Assembly (NCBI RefSeq): GCF_029760955.1
Contig: NZ_CP121682.1
Location: forward strand, 1,426,001 to 1,490,000
Origin: Streptomyces cathayae
GTDB taxonomy: Bacteria > Actinomycetota > Actinomycetes > Streptomycetales > Streptomycetaceae
DNA: 64,000 nt
Direction: 5' to 3'
Part shown: piece by piece, positions 1 through 10,620 of the stretch
Position numbering within the stretch: position 1 is the first letter of the stretch
Layout: every line of letters begins with the position of its first letter
Made by a program: the position numbers and the translations under genes
The notes under the pieces: model-generated
Seen by the model: the letters and a program-made list of their open reading frames with translations, nothing else
Told to the model about the DNA's origin: nothing
Database searches by the model: none

Positions 1-2721
1 TGACTCCGGAGGGCTGAGCGCTTCCGCGTCTTCACCCTGAAACCAGTCCGCGCGCACCGGAATGGTGCGCCGCATCACCGCCCGTACCGCGGCGGCGGGC
101 ATCCTCTGCCCCGTCCCGGGGTCGGGGATCGGGTCATCACCGGCGAGGTCGAGAGTCCTTCGCCCGTCGGCATGAATGTACGCATACAGCAGCCGCAACG
201 ACTTCGCTCCCAACCGGGTGGCAGTCTCCCACTCGTCCTCTTCACCGGGAAGGCTGTGCAGGGCATGCAGACCCTTCACGCTCCGTGCCCGGCAGACGGC
301 GATCAGACCGGCCTGACCTCGTTCGGCGATCTCCTTCCCGCGATAGGCGTTCCAGGCCGCAGCGTGTAGGCTTCCGGGGTTGTCCCAGTCGAACTCGGCG
401 CTGTCTCCATGCACCGCCTCGACCAACTCTTGAACATCCCCGGGAATGGAGACCGACCCGCCAGGGATGTCACCCAGTTTCGCCGATGTCGCGGTGAGAA
501 GGAACTCGTCGTAGACCTCGCCCCACTGCTTGGGCACTCCCCCACCGTCGGTCAGCGGATCGAGCACGACAAGACGCGGTGCGCGCGCCCAACCCGGGCG
601 ACCGCGTCCGCCCGGGTAGCCGTGCCGGGCCCACCAGTTCTCGTGGCGCCAGCACCGGCCGGCCCTCTGCAGCAGCAGAGCCAGCGGAGCCAGGTCACTG
701 ATGACGATGTCGGCATCCAGGTCGAGTGACTGTTCGACGACCTGTGTAGCCACCACGATCCGGCGGACCGGCCGTGGCCCTGAACGCCCCATGCCGTCCG
801 TGACCTCCCGGGTCTTCGACTCCCTCACGTCGCCCGGGAAGCGGGCGTGCAGCAGCTGGACGATCCCCCCTTCGGTATGGGACCGGTCGTCGAACCGCTC
901 GCGAAGTCTTTGATACGTCTCCTGCGCGTCACCAACCGTGTTGCAGACCACCAGGGCGCTGCCGCCCTCGCCAGTGCTCACCGGTTCCACCAACCGCTCG
1001 ATGACCGCGAGACGGTTTCGCACGCCGCCCGCACCGCCCGCGCCGTGAACCACCGGCTCCACGGAGACGCTCAGATCCATGCTCCGCTCGGCTGCCTGCT
1101 CACTCCGCTGCGGCTCCGACATCTGCGTGCTGCGAGCGCTTTCACCGTCCACGTACAACCAGCCCGGGTACGGAGCCGGAAACGTCCGCTTGCCGAGTAC
1201 GCCCTGCTGGTGTCCGGCGCCTTGCAGATACTCCTTGATCAACCGGTCGCTGACCGAGACGGGTAGCGTGGCCGACAGCAGGACGACCGGAACACCGTAA
1301 GCACCCAGCCAGTTCAGCAGACGCCCCAAGAGCACCTGCATGTACGGGTCGTACGCGTGCGCCTCGTCCACGATGAACGTCTTGCCCGTCAGCGCCAGCA
1401 ATCGCAGCGCGTTGTGCCGCACCGGCAGTACCGACATCAGCGCCTGGTCCACTGTCCCCACCGCGAACTGCGCGAGCAGCGGGCGCTTGGGCCCACGCAG
1501 CCACTGCCGCGGACGCATGTCGGTTTCCGCCCGCTGCCGCCCCGCCCGAGCCTCGTCTCCATCACAGGTCAGCACGCCCTGGCCGGCATCCAACCTCTCA
1601 TCCGAGTAGGCGGTGTTCAGCCACGCCATGCTGTGCACAAGGGTCAGCCCCGCGTCCTCGCCCGACTGTCGTCGCAACGTCGCCGCGATCCGCCCGTACA
1701 TCTGATCACTTGTGGCCATGGTCGGCAGTAGGAACGCAAACCCTTGTGTACCGAACGCGCGGGACAGCACTCGCTCCGCTTCCAGAGCCGTCTCGCTCTT
1801 ACCATCCCCAGGGGCAGCCGTGACCAGCAGGATGCCACCCGGACCCCCGGAGCCTACCGCCGACGGCAACTCCTCCATGACCGAGCGCTGCAGTGGATTG
1901 GGCTGCCCCTTGATGCCATACGCCTCGGTGAAATCCGTGCGACGCAACCGCACGGGCACCAGTCCCGCGTCAGCCAGTAGTCCCGCAGCATCCGTACAGG
2001 ACCGGGCGAAGTGCGCCGCCAGCGCGGGTTCCAGGTTCTTCTGCCGACGCCGAAGGTAGTCCTCCTGGCTGACCAGCCAGTCCGCGAGGATGACCACCCC
2101 TGTCACCAGAACGGCCGGCGCCGCCTTGAACGACTCAGGGGCTGCAGGAGAACCCAACAGGTCATGCACTGCGGAGGCGTGCGCCGCACGCTGCCGGGCC
2201 CAGAGCGCCCCTCCCAGGAACGGCGAGCCGTTGCCACCCTCGTTGCGATAGAACCGGCCGTGGTGACCTCCGATGATCTCCGCGACCCTTTCCGCCGCCA
2301 CGGTCTCCCCGTCAGCCTCGAAACCCAGGATCGTCAGCACATCCGCAGCCACACGCAGGCCGGCCACGTCGTGACCACACCGCTCCGTGGTCATCTTCTC
2401 GCGGTCCTGACGAAGCGACGGGCTGAGGTGCTCGGTGCCGTGGCGGGAGCAGAACTGAAACCCGGAGAGCTTGCCGATGTCATGCATCCCGGCACACAAC
2501 CCGACCACCGCGCGCGCCCTGTCCATCTCACCAGCGAGCCCCATTCCGCCCGCGATACTGCGTCGTTGATTGTCCGAGAGGTACACATCCCACAGGTGCA
2601 GTGCCATGGCGGCAGTGTCAAGAAGATGTCTGACCAGCGGGTACGGCGGCAGCGCCGGATCCAACCCGCGAGACTTCCCCCACACCGACTCGTCCGGCTT
2701 CTCCCCAGCCCCAGTCGACAT
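1..2721 (-). CDS. cas3: CRISPR-associated helicase/nuclease Cas3 (type I-E), C-terminus cut by window start
   Basis: Cas3 is the HD nuclease plus superfamily 2 helicase that Cascade recruits to degrade invading DNA. The minus frame is open from an ATG at 2721 (RBS GGGAGG about 9 nt upstream) to the window edge, 907 residues, so only the last part is missing. An N-terminal HD domain carries GMHDIGK near residues 77-83. Walker A (APGDGKS) lies near residue 300, DEAH near 452-455 and the arginine-finger motif QRAGRCWRH near 685. It diverges from the CRISPR array, and the two share a 191-bp intergenic region. The remaining cas genes (cas8e to cas2) would be expected left of position 1 but are not in the window. 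Confidence 0.93.
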   Translation of the reverse strand, partial: MSTGAGEKPDESVWGKSRGLDPALPPYPLVRHLLDTAAMALHLWDVYLSDNQRRSIAGGMGLAGEMDRARAVVGLCAGMHDIGKLSGFQFCSRHGTEHLSPSLRQDREKMTTERCGHDVAGLRVAADVLTILGFEADGETVAAERVAEIIGGHHGRFYRNEGGNGSPFLGGALWARQRAAHASAVHDLLGSPAAPESFKAAPAVLVTGVVILADWLVSQEDYLRRRQKNLEPALAAHFARSCTDAAGLLADAGLVPVRLRRTDFTEAYGIKGQPNPLQRSVMEELPSAVGSGGPGGILLVTAAPGDGKSETALEAERVLSRAFGTQGFAFLLPTMATSDQMYGRIAATLRRQSGEDAGLTLVHSMAWLNTAYSDERLDAGQGVLTCDGDEARAGRQRAETDMRPRQWLRGPKRPLLAQFAVGTVDQALMSVLPVRHNALRLLALTGKTFIVDEAHAYDPYMQVLLGRLLNWLGAYGVPVVLLSATLPVSVSDRLIKEYLQGAGHQQGVLGKRTFPAPYPGWLYVDGESARSTQMSEPQRSEQAAERSMDLSVSVEPVVHGAGGAGGVRNRLAVIERLVEPVSTGEGGSALVVCNTVGDAQETYQRLRERFDDRSHTEGGIVQLLHARFPGDVRESKTREVTDGMGRSGPRPVRRIVVATQVVEQSLDLDADIVISDLAPLALLLQRAGRCWRHENWWARHGYPGGRGRPGWARAPRLVVLDPLTDGGGVPKQWGEVYDEFLLTATSAKLGDIPGGSVSIPGDVQELVEAVHGDSAEFDWDNPGSLHAAAWNAYRGKEIAERGQAGLIAVCRARSVKGLHALHSLPGEEDEWETATRLGAKSLRLLYAYIHADGRRTLDLAGDDPIPDPGTGQRMPAAAVRAVMRRTIPVRADWFQGEDAEALSPPES

Positions 2722-2912
2722 GCCCCAGCCCCTCCCGCATCGCGACCACACCATCCCATATGTCCCACAGATCCAAGCACACGCCACTGACAATGCCCGG
2801 GGAAAAAGGGCGGCTAGAGTGACCGCGTGAACCATCACCTACCTCACTCCCCCGAACCCGGATCGCTGGCAAAGGGACGGCAAAGCCGCTCGTAAGTGCC
2901 TGGTCAGGAAGC
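2722..2912 (+). promoter_or_regulatory. CRISPR leader and divergent cas3 promoter region
   Basis: This 191-bp gap separates the cas3 start from the first repeat. It is placed as leader because the repeat hairpin and the 3' handle read on the plus strand and because degenerate repeats accumulate at the other end of the array. It holds a short purine-rich A stretch near 2800-2809. I see no clear -35/-10 pair, so promoter positions are not assigned. Confidence 0.6.
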
Positions 2913-5900
2913 GTCCTCCCCGCCGACGCGGGGGTGTTCCACCGGACGTATGCGCGAAATAGCAGGTCAGGCCGTCCTCCCCGCCGACGCGGGGGTGTTC
3001 CGCTCCATCAGCCGTGCCCACCCGCGCGGACCGAGTCCTCCCCGCCGACGCGGGGGTGTTCCGGTGGTGATCAACCAGTCCAACCAGGTCTACAGGTCCT
3101 CCCCGCCGACGCGGGGGTGTTCCAGAGTTGGTCTCCGTGCACCGGCAGTACACCGAGTCCTCCCCGCCGACGCGGGGGTGTTCCGTGTCCGCCGGGCAGC
3201 AGCTCGCCGCCGCCCTCGTCCTCCCCGCCGACGCGGGGGTGTTCCGGATGGGGAACCTAACTTCCAGCACTGGAAGAGGTCCTCCCCGCCGACGCGGGGG
3301 TGTTCCGTCGAGCTGTACGGGCAGTTGACCAGCCAGTCGGTCCTCCCCGCCGACGCGGGGGTGTTCCGACACTCGGGACCGAGGCGCACGCTGCGGTGGC
3401 GTCCTCCCCGCCGACGCGGGGGTGTTCCGGTCGACGGCATCGCGCTCACCCAGGGGCAGCAGTCCTCCCCGCCGACGCGGGGGTGTTCCGGATTCCGGGG
3501 GCAGGGCGAGTTCACGGAGCAGGTCCTCCCCGCCGACGCGGGGGTGTTCCGCCTCGAGCCCCCGCCACGCCCGGCGGGGGCTCGTCCTCCCCGCCGACGC
3601 GGGGGTGTTCCTGTTCCCCGCCCTCTCCCTCATGGAGCGCCACCGTCCTCCCCGCCGACGCGGGGGTGTTCCGTGGCCGGCTGATCAGGCCGCGAGGGCG
3701 AGGGCGTCCTCCCCGCCGACGCGGGGGTGTTCCGCGGATCGGTTGGCCGACCGGGAACGAGTCCGCGTCCTCCCCGCCGACGCGGGGGTGTTCCGATTCA
3801 GCAGATGACGGTCAACGGCACCCCGGTGTCCTCCCCGCCGACGCGGGGGTGTTCCGACGTGTACGGGGCCGCCAGTTCGAACATCGTCGTCCTCCCCGCC
3901 GACGCGGGGGTGTTCCGACCGGCGACAGGATCGTCGACCACAGCCAGGTGTCCTCCCCGCCGACGCGGGGGTGTTCCGGCGTGGAAGCGGACCCGCGCGG
4001 ACGTCGAGGTGTCCTCCCCGCCGACGCGGGGGTGTTCCGCGGACGCTGCCGACGATCGGGTCGTCGCAGCGGTCCTCCCCGCCGACGCGGGGGTGTTCCG
4101 TCCGGGCACCCTCGCCACTACTGGAACGCTGCGTCCTCCCCGCCGACGCGGGGGTGTTCCGGGCCGCTGACCACCCAGCCCGTCCACCACTCCGTCCTCC
4201 CCGCCGACGCGGGGGTGTTCCGGTCACCGTGCCCTACGCGCTCCCGGCCGGGGAGTCCTCCCCGCCGACGCGGGGGTGTTCCGCGGCCGGCGAGCCGGAC
4301 CACGCCACCGTGGCGGTCCTCCCCGCCGACGCGGGGGTGTTCCGTTGCCCCCCATCACAGAGCTGATGGAGCAGTAGTCCTCCCCGCCGACGCGGGGGTG
4401 TTCCGGCTCATCCCCCTCGCCACACACTGCTTCACCCGTCCTCCCCGCCGACGCGGGGGTGTTCCGACCGTCGGTGATTTTCTGAAGGCGCGTCACGGGT
4501 CCTCCCCGCCGACGCGGGGGTGTTCCGTCGACGACGAACTCGGGCCCGGCGTCAGGACCGTCCTCCCCGCCGACGCGGGGGTGTTCCGTTGGAGGACTCT
4601 TCGCTGCTGTGCTTGATGGCGTCCTCCCCGCCGACGCGGGGGTGTTCCGAGGTCGAGTTGGTTGCCGAGGGGTCGGTTGGCGTCCTCCCCGCCGACGCGG
4701 GGGTGTTCCGCCTCGCTGGCCGCCGTGGAGGGCGCCGTGTACGTCCTCCCCGCCGACGCGGGGGTGTTCCGGTGCGAACTGTTTCCCCGACGAGACCTTG
4801 GTGGTCCTCCCCGCCGACGCGGGGGTGTTCCGCAGGAGCGCAGCGTCATGCGGGCGTGGCTGCTGTCCTCCCCGCCGACGCGGGGGTGTTCCGTAAGGGG
4901 TGAGCGATGCCGTTCGATCTCGGCGGTCCTCCCCGCCGACGCGGGGGTGTTCCGCTGCTGAATCCTCAACAACCCCTCCCGCTCCCGTCCTCCCCGCCGA
5001 CGCGGGGGTGTTCCGCTGTAGCCGATGTCGGACCAGCCGTTGCCGTCGTCCTCCCCGCCGACGCGGGGGTGTTCCGCGCTGGAAGTCCTCGGGGAGGGTC
5101 CGGACGGAGTCCTCCCCGCCGACGCGGGGGTGTTCCGGTGAGGGCGACGCGGTGGCCGGTGAGGTGCCAGTCCTCCCCGCCGACGCGGGGGTGTTCCGGA
5201 GACTTCGGGTACCTGCAAGGCCTCGCGCGGGTCCTCCCCGCCGACGCGGGGGTGTTCCGTAAGTAAGCCGCCTGACCCCGTGCCCGCACGAGTCCTCCCC
5301 GCCGACGCGGGGGTGTTCCGGCATCGTCGACGTGCTCCGTGCCCGCACTCTCGTCCTCCCCGCCGACGCGGGGGTGTTCCGTGGATGATCTGCGCAGGCA
5401 GGGAGGCGAGCGCGTCCTCCCCGCCGACGCGGGGGTGTTCCGATCGTCAGCGAGTCGACGCCGCGGCGCATGGTGTCCTCCCCGCCGACGCGGGGGTGTT
5501 CCGAAGGCTGTTGCCGCCCGGGTGGTCGCCCTCGGGTCCTCCCCGCCGACGCGGGGGTGTTCCGATCGTCACGGCCACAGCGTGTGACCCGTGCCCGTCC
5601 TCCCCGCCGACGCGGGGGTGTTCCGGCCCAGCCGAGGATGAAGATGGTGTCGAAGGCGTCCTCCCCGCCGACGCGGGGGTGTTCCGTAACGGAGTGTAGT
5701 CACCCAAGGGGTCACAGAGTCCTCCCCGCCGACGCGGGGGTGTTCCGTCCTGACCGGGATAAGGCGCGTAAGACGGAGTGTCCTCCCCGCCGACGCAGGG
5801 GTGTTCCGGACGCGCAGTTCCTCGAGAGCCGTGAGTTCCAGTCCTCCCCGCCGACGCGGGGGTGTTCCGTACTCCAGGAAGAGCCCGAGTACGTCATGGC

Positions 5901-7760
5901 CGTCCTCCCCGCCGACGCGGGGGTGTTCCGTAGGCGATGAGGATGAGCGGCCAGGCCATGGCGTCCTCCCCGCCGACGCGGGGGTGTTCCGCCGTAGGCC
6001 TTGCCCAGGCGGGTCAGGGAGTCGTCCTCCCCGCCGACGCGGGGGTGTTCCGGAGCGGTACGGGCCGACGCCGTCCGACACCCGGTCCTCCCCGCCGACG
6101 CGGGGGTGTTCCGCCCGGCGTGGGGACGGTCGTGGCGGACCCTGCGTCCTCCCCGCCGACGCGGGGGTGTTCCGCCCGGCGTGGGGACGGTCGTGGCGGA
6201 CCCTGCGTCCTCCCCGCCGACGCGGGGGTGTTCCGCCGACCGTGGACCTGTCCCGGCTCGTCACCGCGTCCTCCCCGCCGACGCGGGGGTGTTCCGCGCA
6301 GGTCGTCACGGAGCCCGGCATCTACCCGGTCCTCCCCGCCGACGCGGGGGTGTTCCGTGCTCCCGGGCGGCCGCCGACTTGCCGGACCCGTCCTCCCCGC
6401 CGACGCGGGGGTGTTCCGTTCCAGGATCACGTCAGGCTGACTGCTGCTCAGTCCTCCCCGCCGACGCGGGGGTGTTCCGCGACTCGGCCGCGCGTTCGCG
6501 GCCCAGCGAGAGTCCTCCCCGCCGACGCGGGGGTGTTCCGCGGATCACGAGGGCGCCGGTGACGACGATGCCGTCCTCCCCGCCGACGCGGGGGTGTTCC
6601 GGCGAGGCGTCGCATTCCGGGTTCCTCCCGTTTGTCCTCCCCGCCGACGCGGGGGTGTTCCGGTAGGGACACATGCCTGAACCGAGGCAGTACAGTCCTC
6701 CCCGCCGACGCGGGGGTGTTCCGCAGGTCAGAGGGGTGTCAGGGCGTTGACCTGGGTCCTCCCCGCCGACGCGGGAGTGTTCCGGTCTTTACCTTGTCCA
6801 TCTCGATCTCGAACAGGTCCTCCCCGCCGACGCGGGGGTGTTCCGAGCACCATGAGCCCGACGTACAGGAAGCCGTCGTCCTCCCCGCCGACGCGGGGGT
6901 GTTCCGTCGCCCGAGCTGCACACCCGCACCGCGGACGGGTCCTCCCCGCCGACGCGGGGGTGTTCCGACGCCGGTCCAACTGCCTTGGCCAACGCCGCGG
7001 TCCTCCCCGCCGACGCGGAGGTGTTCCGCACTCGACAGCTTCCTCTTTCAGCTCACGGCCGTCCTCCCCGCCGACGCGGGGGTGTTCCGGCGGCGCTGGG
7101 GGCCGGTCGACTTGCCCGCCCGTCCTCCCCGCCGACGCGGGGGTGTTCCGAGCAGGCGCAGCACTGGGCCGATCTCGACGAGGTCCTCCCCGCCGACGCG
7201 GGGGTGTTCCGAGGGAGGGCCCGCCTTCCCCGGCGGCTCCATCGTCCTCCCCGCCGACGCGGGGGTGTTCCGAGCTACGCGCGGCTGGTCGACACCCCGT
7301 GCAAGTCCTCCCCGCCGACGCGGGGGTGTTCCGGCAAGGCCCTCAACGCGGTCCTGCCCGCGGTCGTCCTCCCCGCCGACGCGGGGGTGTTCCACACACC
7401 GAACAGCTCCAGCTCCCCGCCGGCGTGTCCTCCCCGCCGACGCGGGGGTGTTCCGCAGTTCGACCGGCTTTTCCGTGTAGTGGATTCGTCCTCCCCGCCG
7501 ACGCGGGGGTGTTCCGTGCTTCGTCTCGTCGTTGCGGACGACCTTCCGGTCCTCCCCGCCGACGCGGGGGTGTTCCGAACCAGGACGGTTTCAGGATCTT
7601 GGTCATCTTGTCCTCCCCGCCGACGCGGGGGTGTTCCACAGACCAACCAGTGGGAAGACGGCGACGTCTTGTCCTCCCCGCCGACGCGGGGATGTTCCAC
7701 GAGTCGGTCCCGACACCCCTGCAGGTCCGGCGTCCTCCCCGCCGACGCGGGGGTGTTCCG
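2913..7760 (+). CRISPR. Type I-E CRISPR array, 80 repeats and 79 spacers
   Basis: A 29-nt repeat begins GTCCTCCCCGCCGACGCGGG and ends GGTGTTCCG. It recurs every 61 nt from 2913 to 7732; the total of 4819 nt is exactly 79 units, so spacers are 32 nt. The repeat forms a CCCCGC/GCGGGG hairpin followed by an 8-nt 3' tail, as in type I-E crRNA handles, which sets the direction of transcription rightwards. Repeats with internal changes start at 5780, 6756, 7000 and 7671, all in the right half. The last base is usually G but is A at repeats 1, 4, 74, 78 and 79 and T at repeat 12. Spacers at 6114-6145 and 6175-6206 are identical. Confidence 0.98.
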
Positions 7761-7823
7761 GCCTACTTGGTCGCAAACGGTCAGGGCTGGGGGCGGGCCG
7801 TCGGGGCCCGCCGGTATCCCCTC

Positions 7824-7855
7824 CTCGGCTCGGTGATCAACAACACTGAGCCGAG
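7824..7855 (+). terminator. Hairpin terminator downstream of the CRISPR array
   Basis: The arms CTCGGCTCGGTG and CACTGAGCCGAG pair over 12 bp with one G-T wobble around an 8-nt loop. It sits 64 nt after the last repeat, a suitable place to end the pre-crRNA. There is no T tract, which is common in Streptomyces. Confidence 0.55.
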
Positions 7856-8088
7856 GCGGAAGAGGTGCGTCGACTCAGAGAGGCAGCACAAGCCGACGGG
7901 TCTGGCTAGTCTCTTCCGGGACAACTGGCCCCAACGGAGCCGACTGGCAGAACGCCCCGCCCACGGCAGTCACGCAGCATGCCTACGGCAGCGGCGGTGT
8001 CATTTCCCGCTGGCCGTGCCGACTGCAGTCCTTGGACGGAGTCGTGCGAGTAGCCGTGCTGCGGGGCCGTCCGACTCCACCTCTGAGT
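7856..8088. other. No recognisable gene between array and DUF6308 gene
   Basis: Open frames here continue from the array or mirror other frames. None has a start with an RBS or a protein pattern I recognise. It may be decayed coding sequence. Confidence 0.4.
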
Positions 8089-8772
8089 TCAGCTCGTCGC
8101 TACCTGACCCTGCTGGCCTTGATACATCCAGGCGATGACGTCGAACACACGCAGGACGCCGATGTCCTCACCGACACCCGCCTTGCCGCGGAGACGGACC
8201 AACTGATCATGGAAGGCGCCGTTGTCCGCCCGCAAGGCCGCAGCCAGCGCGGCCCAGAAGGAGTGGTCCCTCTTCGGTCGCTCAAAGAGCTGCTTGATGC
8301 GGGTGTCGTAGATCGGGATGAGGTGGGGACGCTTGCGGGCCAGCAACTTTCCTGCGATCGCCGGGCCGCTACCGTCCGGCTTGCCGGGGTACTGCTTGCT
8401 GCTGGCAAGGCGTTCCCACAACTCCCACGCCGGCCCGCCCTCCTCCACGAGCACATCGCTTACAGGGTTCTCCAAGCGAGCGTCACGAGGGATGAGCGAC
8501 AGCAGGCGCGCCCAATGCCCATCAGGGTCGGACAGCAAGTTGATAGCCCCGTGTGGCTCAAGGGACACGCTGAGCGTGGTGATGGCCACCAGGTCGTTGC
8601 TGTCGAAGCGGCCCGCGACGCGGTGGGCGTCCCCGCCCCCGCCCAGGCGCTCGAAGTACGCGCCGGAATAGAACAGGTCACCACTTGGGCGTCGCCGGGT
8701 GAAGTACTCGACCAGTAAGCTCACTGCCTTCTCGTCGTCCCAGTAGATTCCCGGGATTTTCAATTCGAACAC
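8089..8772 (-). CDS. DUF6308 family protein
   Basis: The protein is about 227 residues from a GTG at 8772, where the text begins VFELKIPGIYWDDEKAV. The frame stays open to 8871, but the extra upstream residues are arginine-rich and look non-coding. Segments such as FYSGAYFERLGGGGDAHRVA and the later HLIPIYDTRIKQLFERP agree with the DUF6308 family of actinobacterial proteins as I remember it. No signal peptide or membrane segment is visible. The family has no known function; nearness to CRISPR and decayed DNA hints at an accessory locus but proves nothing. Confidence 0.7.
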   Translation of the reverse strand: MFELKIPGIYWDDEKAVSLLVEYFTRRRPSGDLFYSGAYFERLGGGGDAHRVAGRFDSNDLVAITTLSVSLEPHGAINLLSDPDGHWARLLSLIPRDARLENPVSDVLVEEGGPAWELWERLASSKQYPGKPDGSGPAIAGKLLARKRPHLIPIYDTRIKQLFERPKRDHSFWAALAAALRADNGAFHDQLVRLRGKAGVGEDIGVLRVFDVIAWMYQGQQGQVATS

Positions 8773-8872
8773 CGAGAAGCCCCCAATCCCTCTGCGACCA
8801 GTGATGTGTCGGTGGACAGTACACCATCTGAGACCATGCGGATACCCAGACGGAAGTCGCCGACAACGCAAG

Positions 8873-9463
8873 ACACGGGGCGAGCGCTATAACAGTCGGC
8901 CACCTGAGTGGAGGCAGATGGGTGCAGACAGCTTCGAAGCAGAGCAACATAGCGCGAGACTGCCGGTTAGCCAAACCGGCGATCCCGCGGATCATTGATG
9001 GTCCACCGCCACTACTGCCCGTACGTCGAGAGGGACCCCCAAGACGGCCATCAATCCAACGCGTCGCGCGTCTGTCAGCGCTCTGCGCTGCACAGCTCCT
9101 GCGGAACAGATGCCGCGGTCGCTCAAGGTCCCTTGAGGCGCGTAGCTGCATCCCCATGCCGCCCACTCGGCTGGGGGCCGAGTTCTCGCATCCCGAGTAT
9201 GCCTGGAATGAAGTCGACCTGCAGCGAGGGGCCACTCATCAACACCGACCTCAGCACACGGTGCGAGGCACTCACCACCATTTGCTGTTTTGATCAACTT
9301 CAGGTGGAACCCTTGGTCCACTGACCCGCATCAGGCATCGACACCCCAAGTTTCCGGCAGCTTCAAACCCTATCGGCTGGACGCAAGAAGCACCGTCTCA
9401 AAAACTGGAGAATCCGAATTGCACGGACATAAAAATGAGGTGCAGGAAACCCGATACTGCCCT
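8873..9463. other. Gap without a supportable gene
   Basis: Several short frames overlap here on both strands, but none has a convincing start, RBS or family pattern. Local base composition is less GC-rich than the flanks, especially 9340-9470, which fits imported or decayed DNA. Confidence 0.4.
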
Positions 9464-9694
9464 ATGCACATCCGCGCCACCTGGGACGGAACGGGGAGCG
9501 TGGCCGACGCCTCCAGGGCATTGGGATTCTCGCGGGCGAAGGGTTATGACCTGGTTCGCCGCGGGGAGTTCCCATGTCGCGTGCTGCGCATCGGCCGTAC
9601 GACGCGTGTCGTCACCGCGTCCTTGCTCCGCGTGCTGGAAAGCGGAGAGCCGGAGTACAACGGCGCCCGCGCCGGACAACAAACGCTGCTGTAG
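9464..9694 (+). CDS. Small excisionase/AlpA-like helix-turn-helix protein
   Basis: About 76 residues. The segment SVADASRALGFSRAKGYDLV, followed by RRGEFPCRVLRIGRTTRVV, has the layout of small DNA-binding excisionase/AlpA-type proteins: a helix-turn-helix reading a site, then a beta-wing rich in arginine. The ATG at 9464 begins the conserved part but has no good RBS; the frame is open to 9290, so a start further upstream (for example the GTG at 9440) is possible. Such genes are typical of integrative elements and their remnants. A strong palindromic terminator follows after 10 nt. Confidence 0.6.
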   Translation: MHIRATWDGTGSVADASRALGFSRAKGYDLVRRGEFPCRVLRIGRTTRVVTASLLRVLESGEPEYNGARAGQQTLL

Positions 9695-9704
9695 CCCGCT
9701 GCGC

Positions 9705-9740
9705 GCAGAAGCCCCGCCGGGATCCCGGCGGGGCTTCTGC
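9705..9740 (+). terminator. Perfect 36-bp palindromic terminator
   Basis: Positions 9705-9740 are an exact inverted repeat with 18-nt arms beginning GCAGAAGCCCCGCCGGGA. It follows the HTH gene by 10 nt and would work on either strand. Confidence 0.85.
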
Positions 9741-9995
9741 GTATCACGGGAACCCCCTACAGCGGGGCCTACAGGAAGGCGGACCGCATTGTGGCACGAC
9801 GGCCCTGACGCCCCCGGTCAGGTCCCGGGCTACGGGCAGCGTTCGGCAGCGGGCGACTTGTAGCGAGACACCCCGCCCACCAGACCAGCGGAGCGATGCG
9901 ATTGCGCGGTGAAGAGGGCAACATTTTGGCGGTGACGCATGGCAGGCTGGCAACCGCCGTCTCCGGCAATGCCGTGGCGGTCGCTCCAGCGCTAC

Positions 9996-10190
9996 AGGCA
10001 CCCCCAAAGGTGTTGAAATTTGCAAGAGTGAAGATTACGGCCTGGTCGGTCGAGAAGCGTTCCCGGGCCGCATGCTGCGCATCGGCCGTGAGAGTCGTAT
10101 CGTCTCCGTCTCCTTGCTTCGGGTGCTCGAGAGAGGAGGACCCGAGTGCGACGGTGTTCGTGGCAGACGCTCAAACCCACCTAATCAGAA
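9996..10190 (+). pseudogene. Damaged second copy of the AlpA-like HTH gene
   Basis: In one plus frame the text reads GREAFPGRMLRIGRESRIV, then SVSLLRVLERGGPE. This matches the second half of the gene at 9464-9694 (RRGEFPCRVLRIGRTTRVV, then TASLLRVLESGEPE). The matching helix-turn-helix half has been lost or scrambled, and no start codon with an RBS is seen. The copy is followed by a worn version of the same terminator, so gene and terminator were probably duplicated together. Confidence 0.6.
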
Positions 10191-10220
10191 GCCCCGCCGA
10201 GCCGCACCCACGGGGTTTCT
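10187..10220 (+). terminator. Degenerate copy of the 9705-9740 terminator
   Basis: It starts AGAAGCCCCGCCGAGCCG and ends CGGGGTTTCT, so the outer arms of the upstream terminator survive while the inner stem has decayed. It occupies the same place relative to the damaged HTH copy. Confidence 0.5.
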
Positions 10221-10620
10221 CGTCGAACGCCGCTGTCACACAGCTATCACGAACTGGGCGGGCTCTGCCGGATCAGGAGGCTCTGACCTGCGATTTCGTG
10301 CCCGCGCTGGACGGGCGTAGACACCCTTGGACGGCCGTTACAACCTGTGCCAGGTGGTACCCAGTGAGGGAGCCAGGATCAGGACAGGTGCCTCTTCCGG
10401 CCCGTCGAAGCGGTATTGCAGGGTGTTCGGTGGTGTCTCACTCACGCCCCAAACTCTCTCACGTGTCACGAGCTGTCACACGGCTGGGGAAAAACCCGGC
10501 GACTCCCGCGCCCGGCAGCGCCACACCGCCGGCGCTGGCGGAACCCTCGGGACCCGGGTACGAGTTCTCCGGCGTGCACACGTGGTCGCCCGGACAGTGC
10601 ATCCTCCTGACACGCGTGCT

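Noticed and set aside
2839..8138. Many long open frames across the CRISPR array, with repeated SPPTRGC/PPRRRGG/LPADAGVF text
   Set aside because: The 61-nt unit lacks stops in most frames and steps through three frames, giving three alternating peptide repeats. These are by-products of the array, not proteins.
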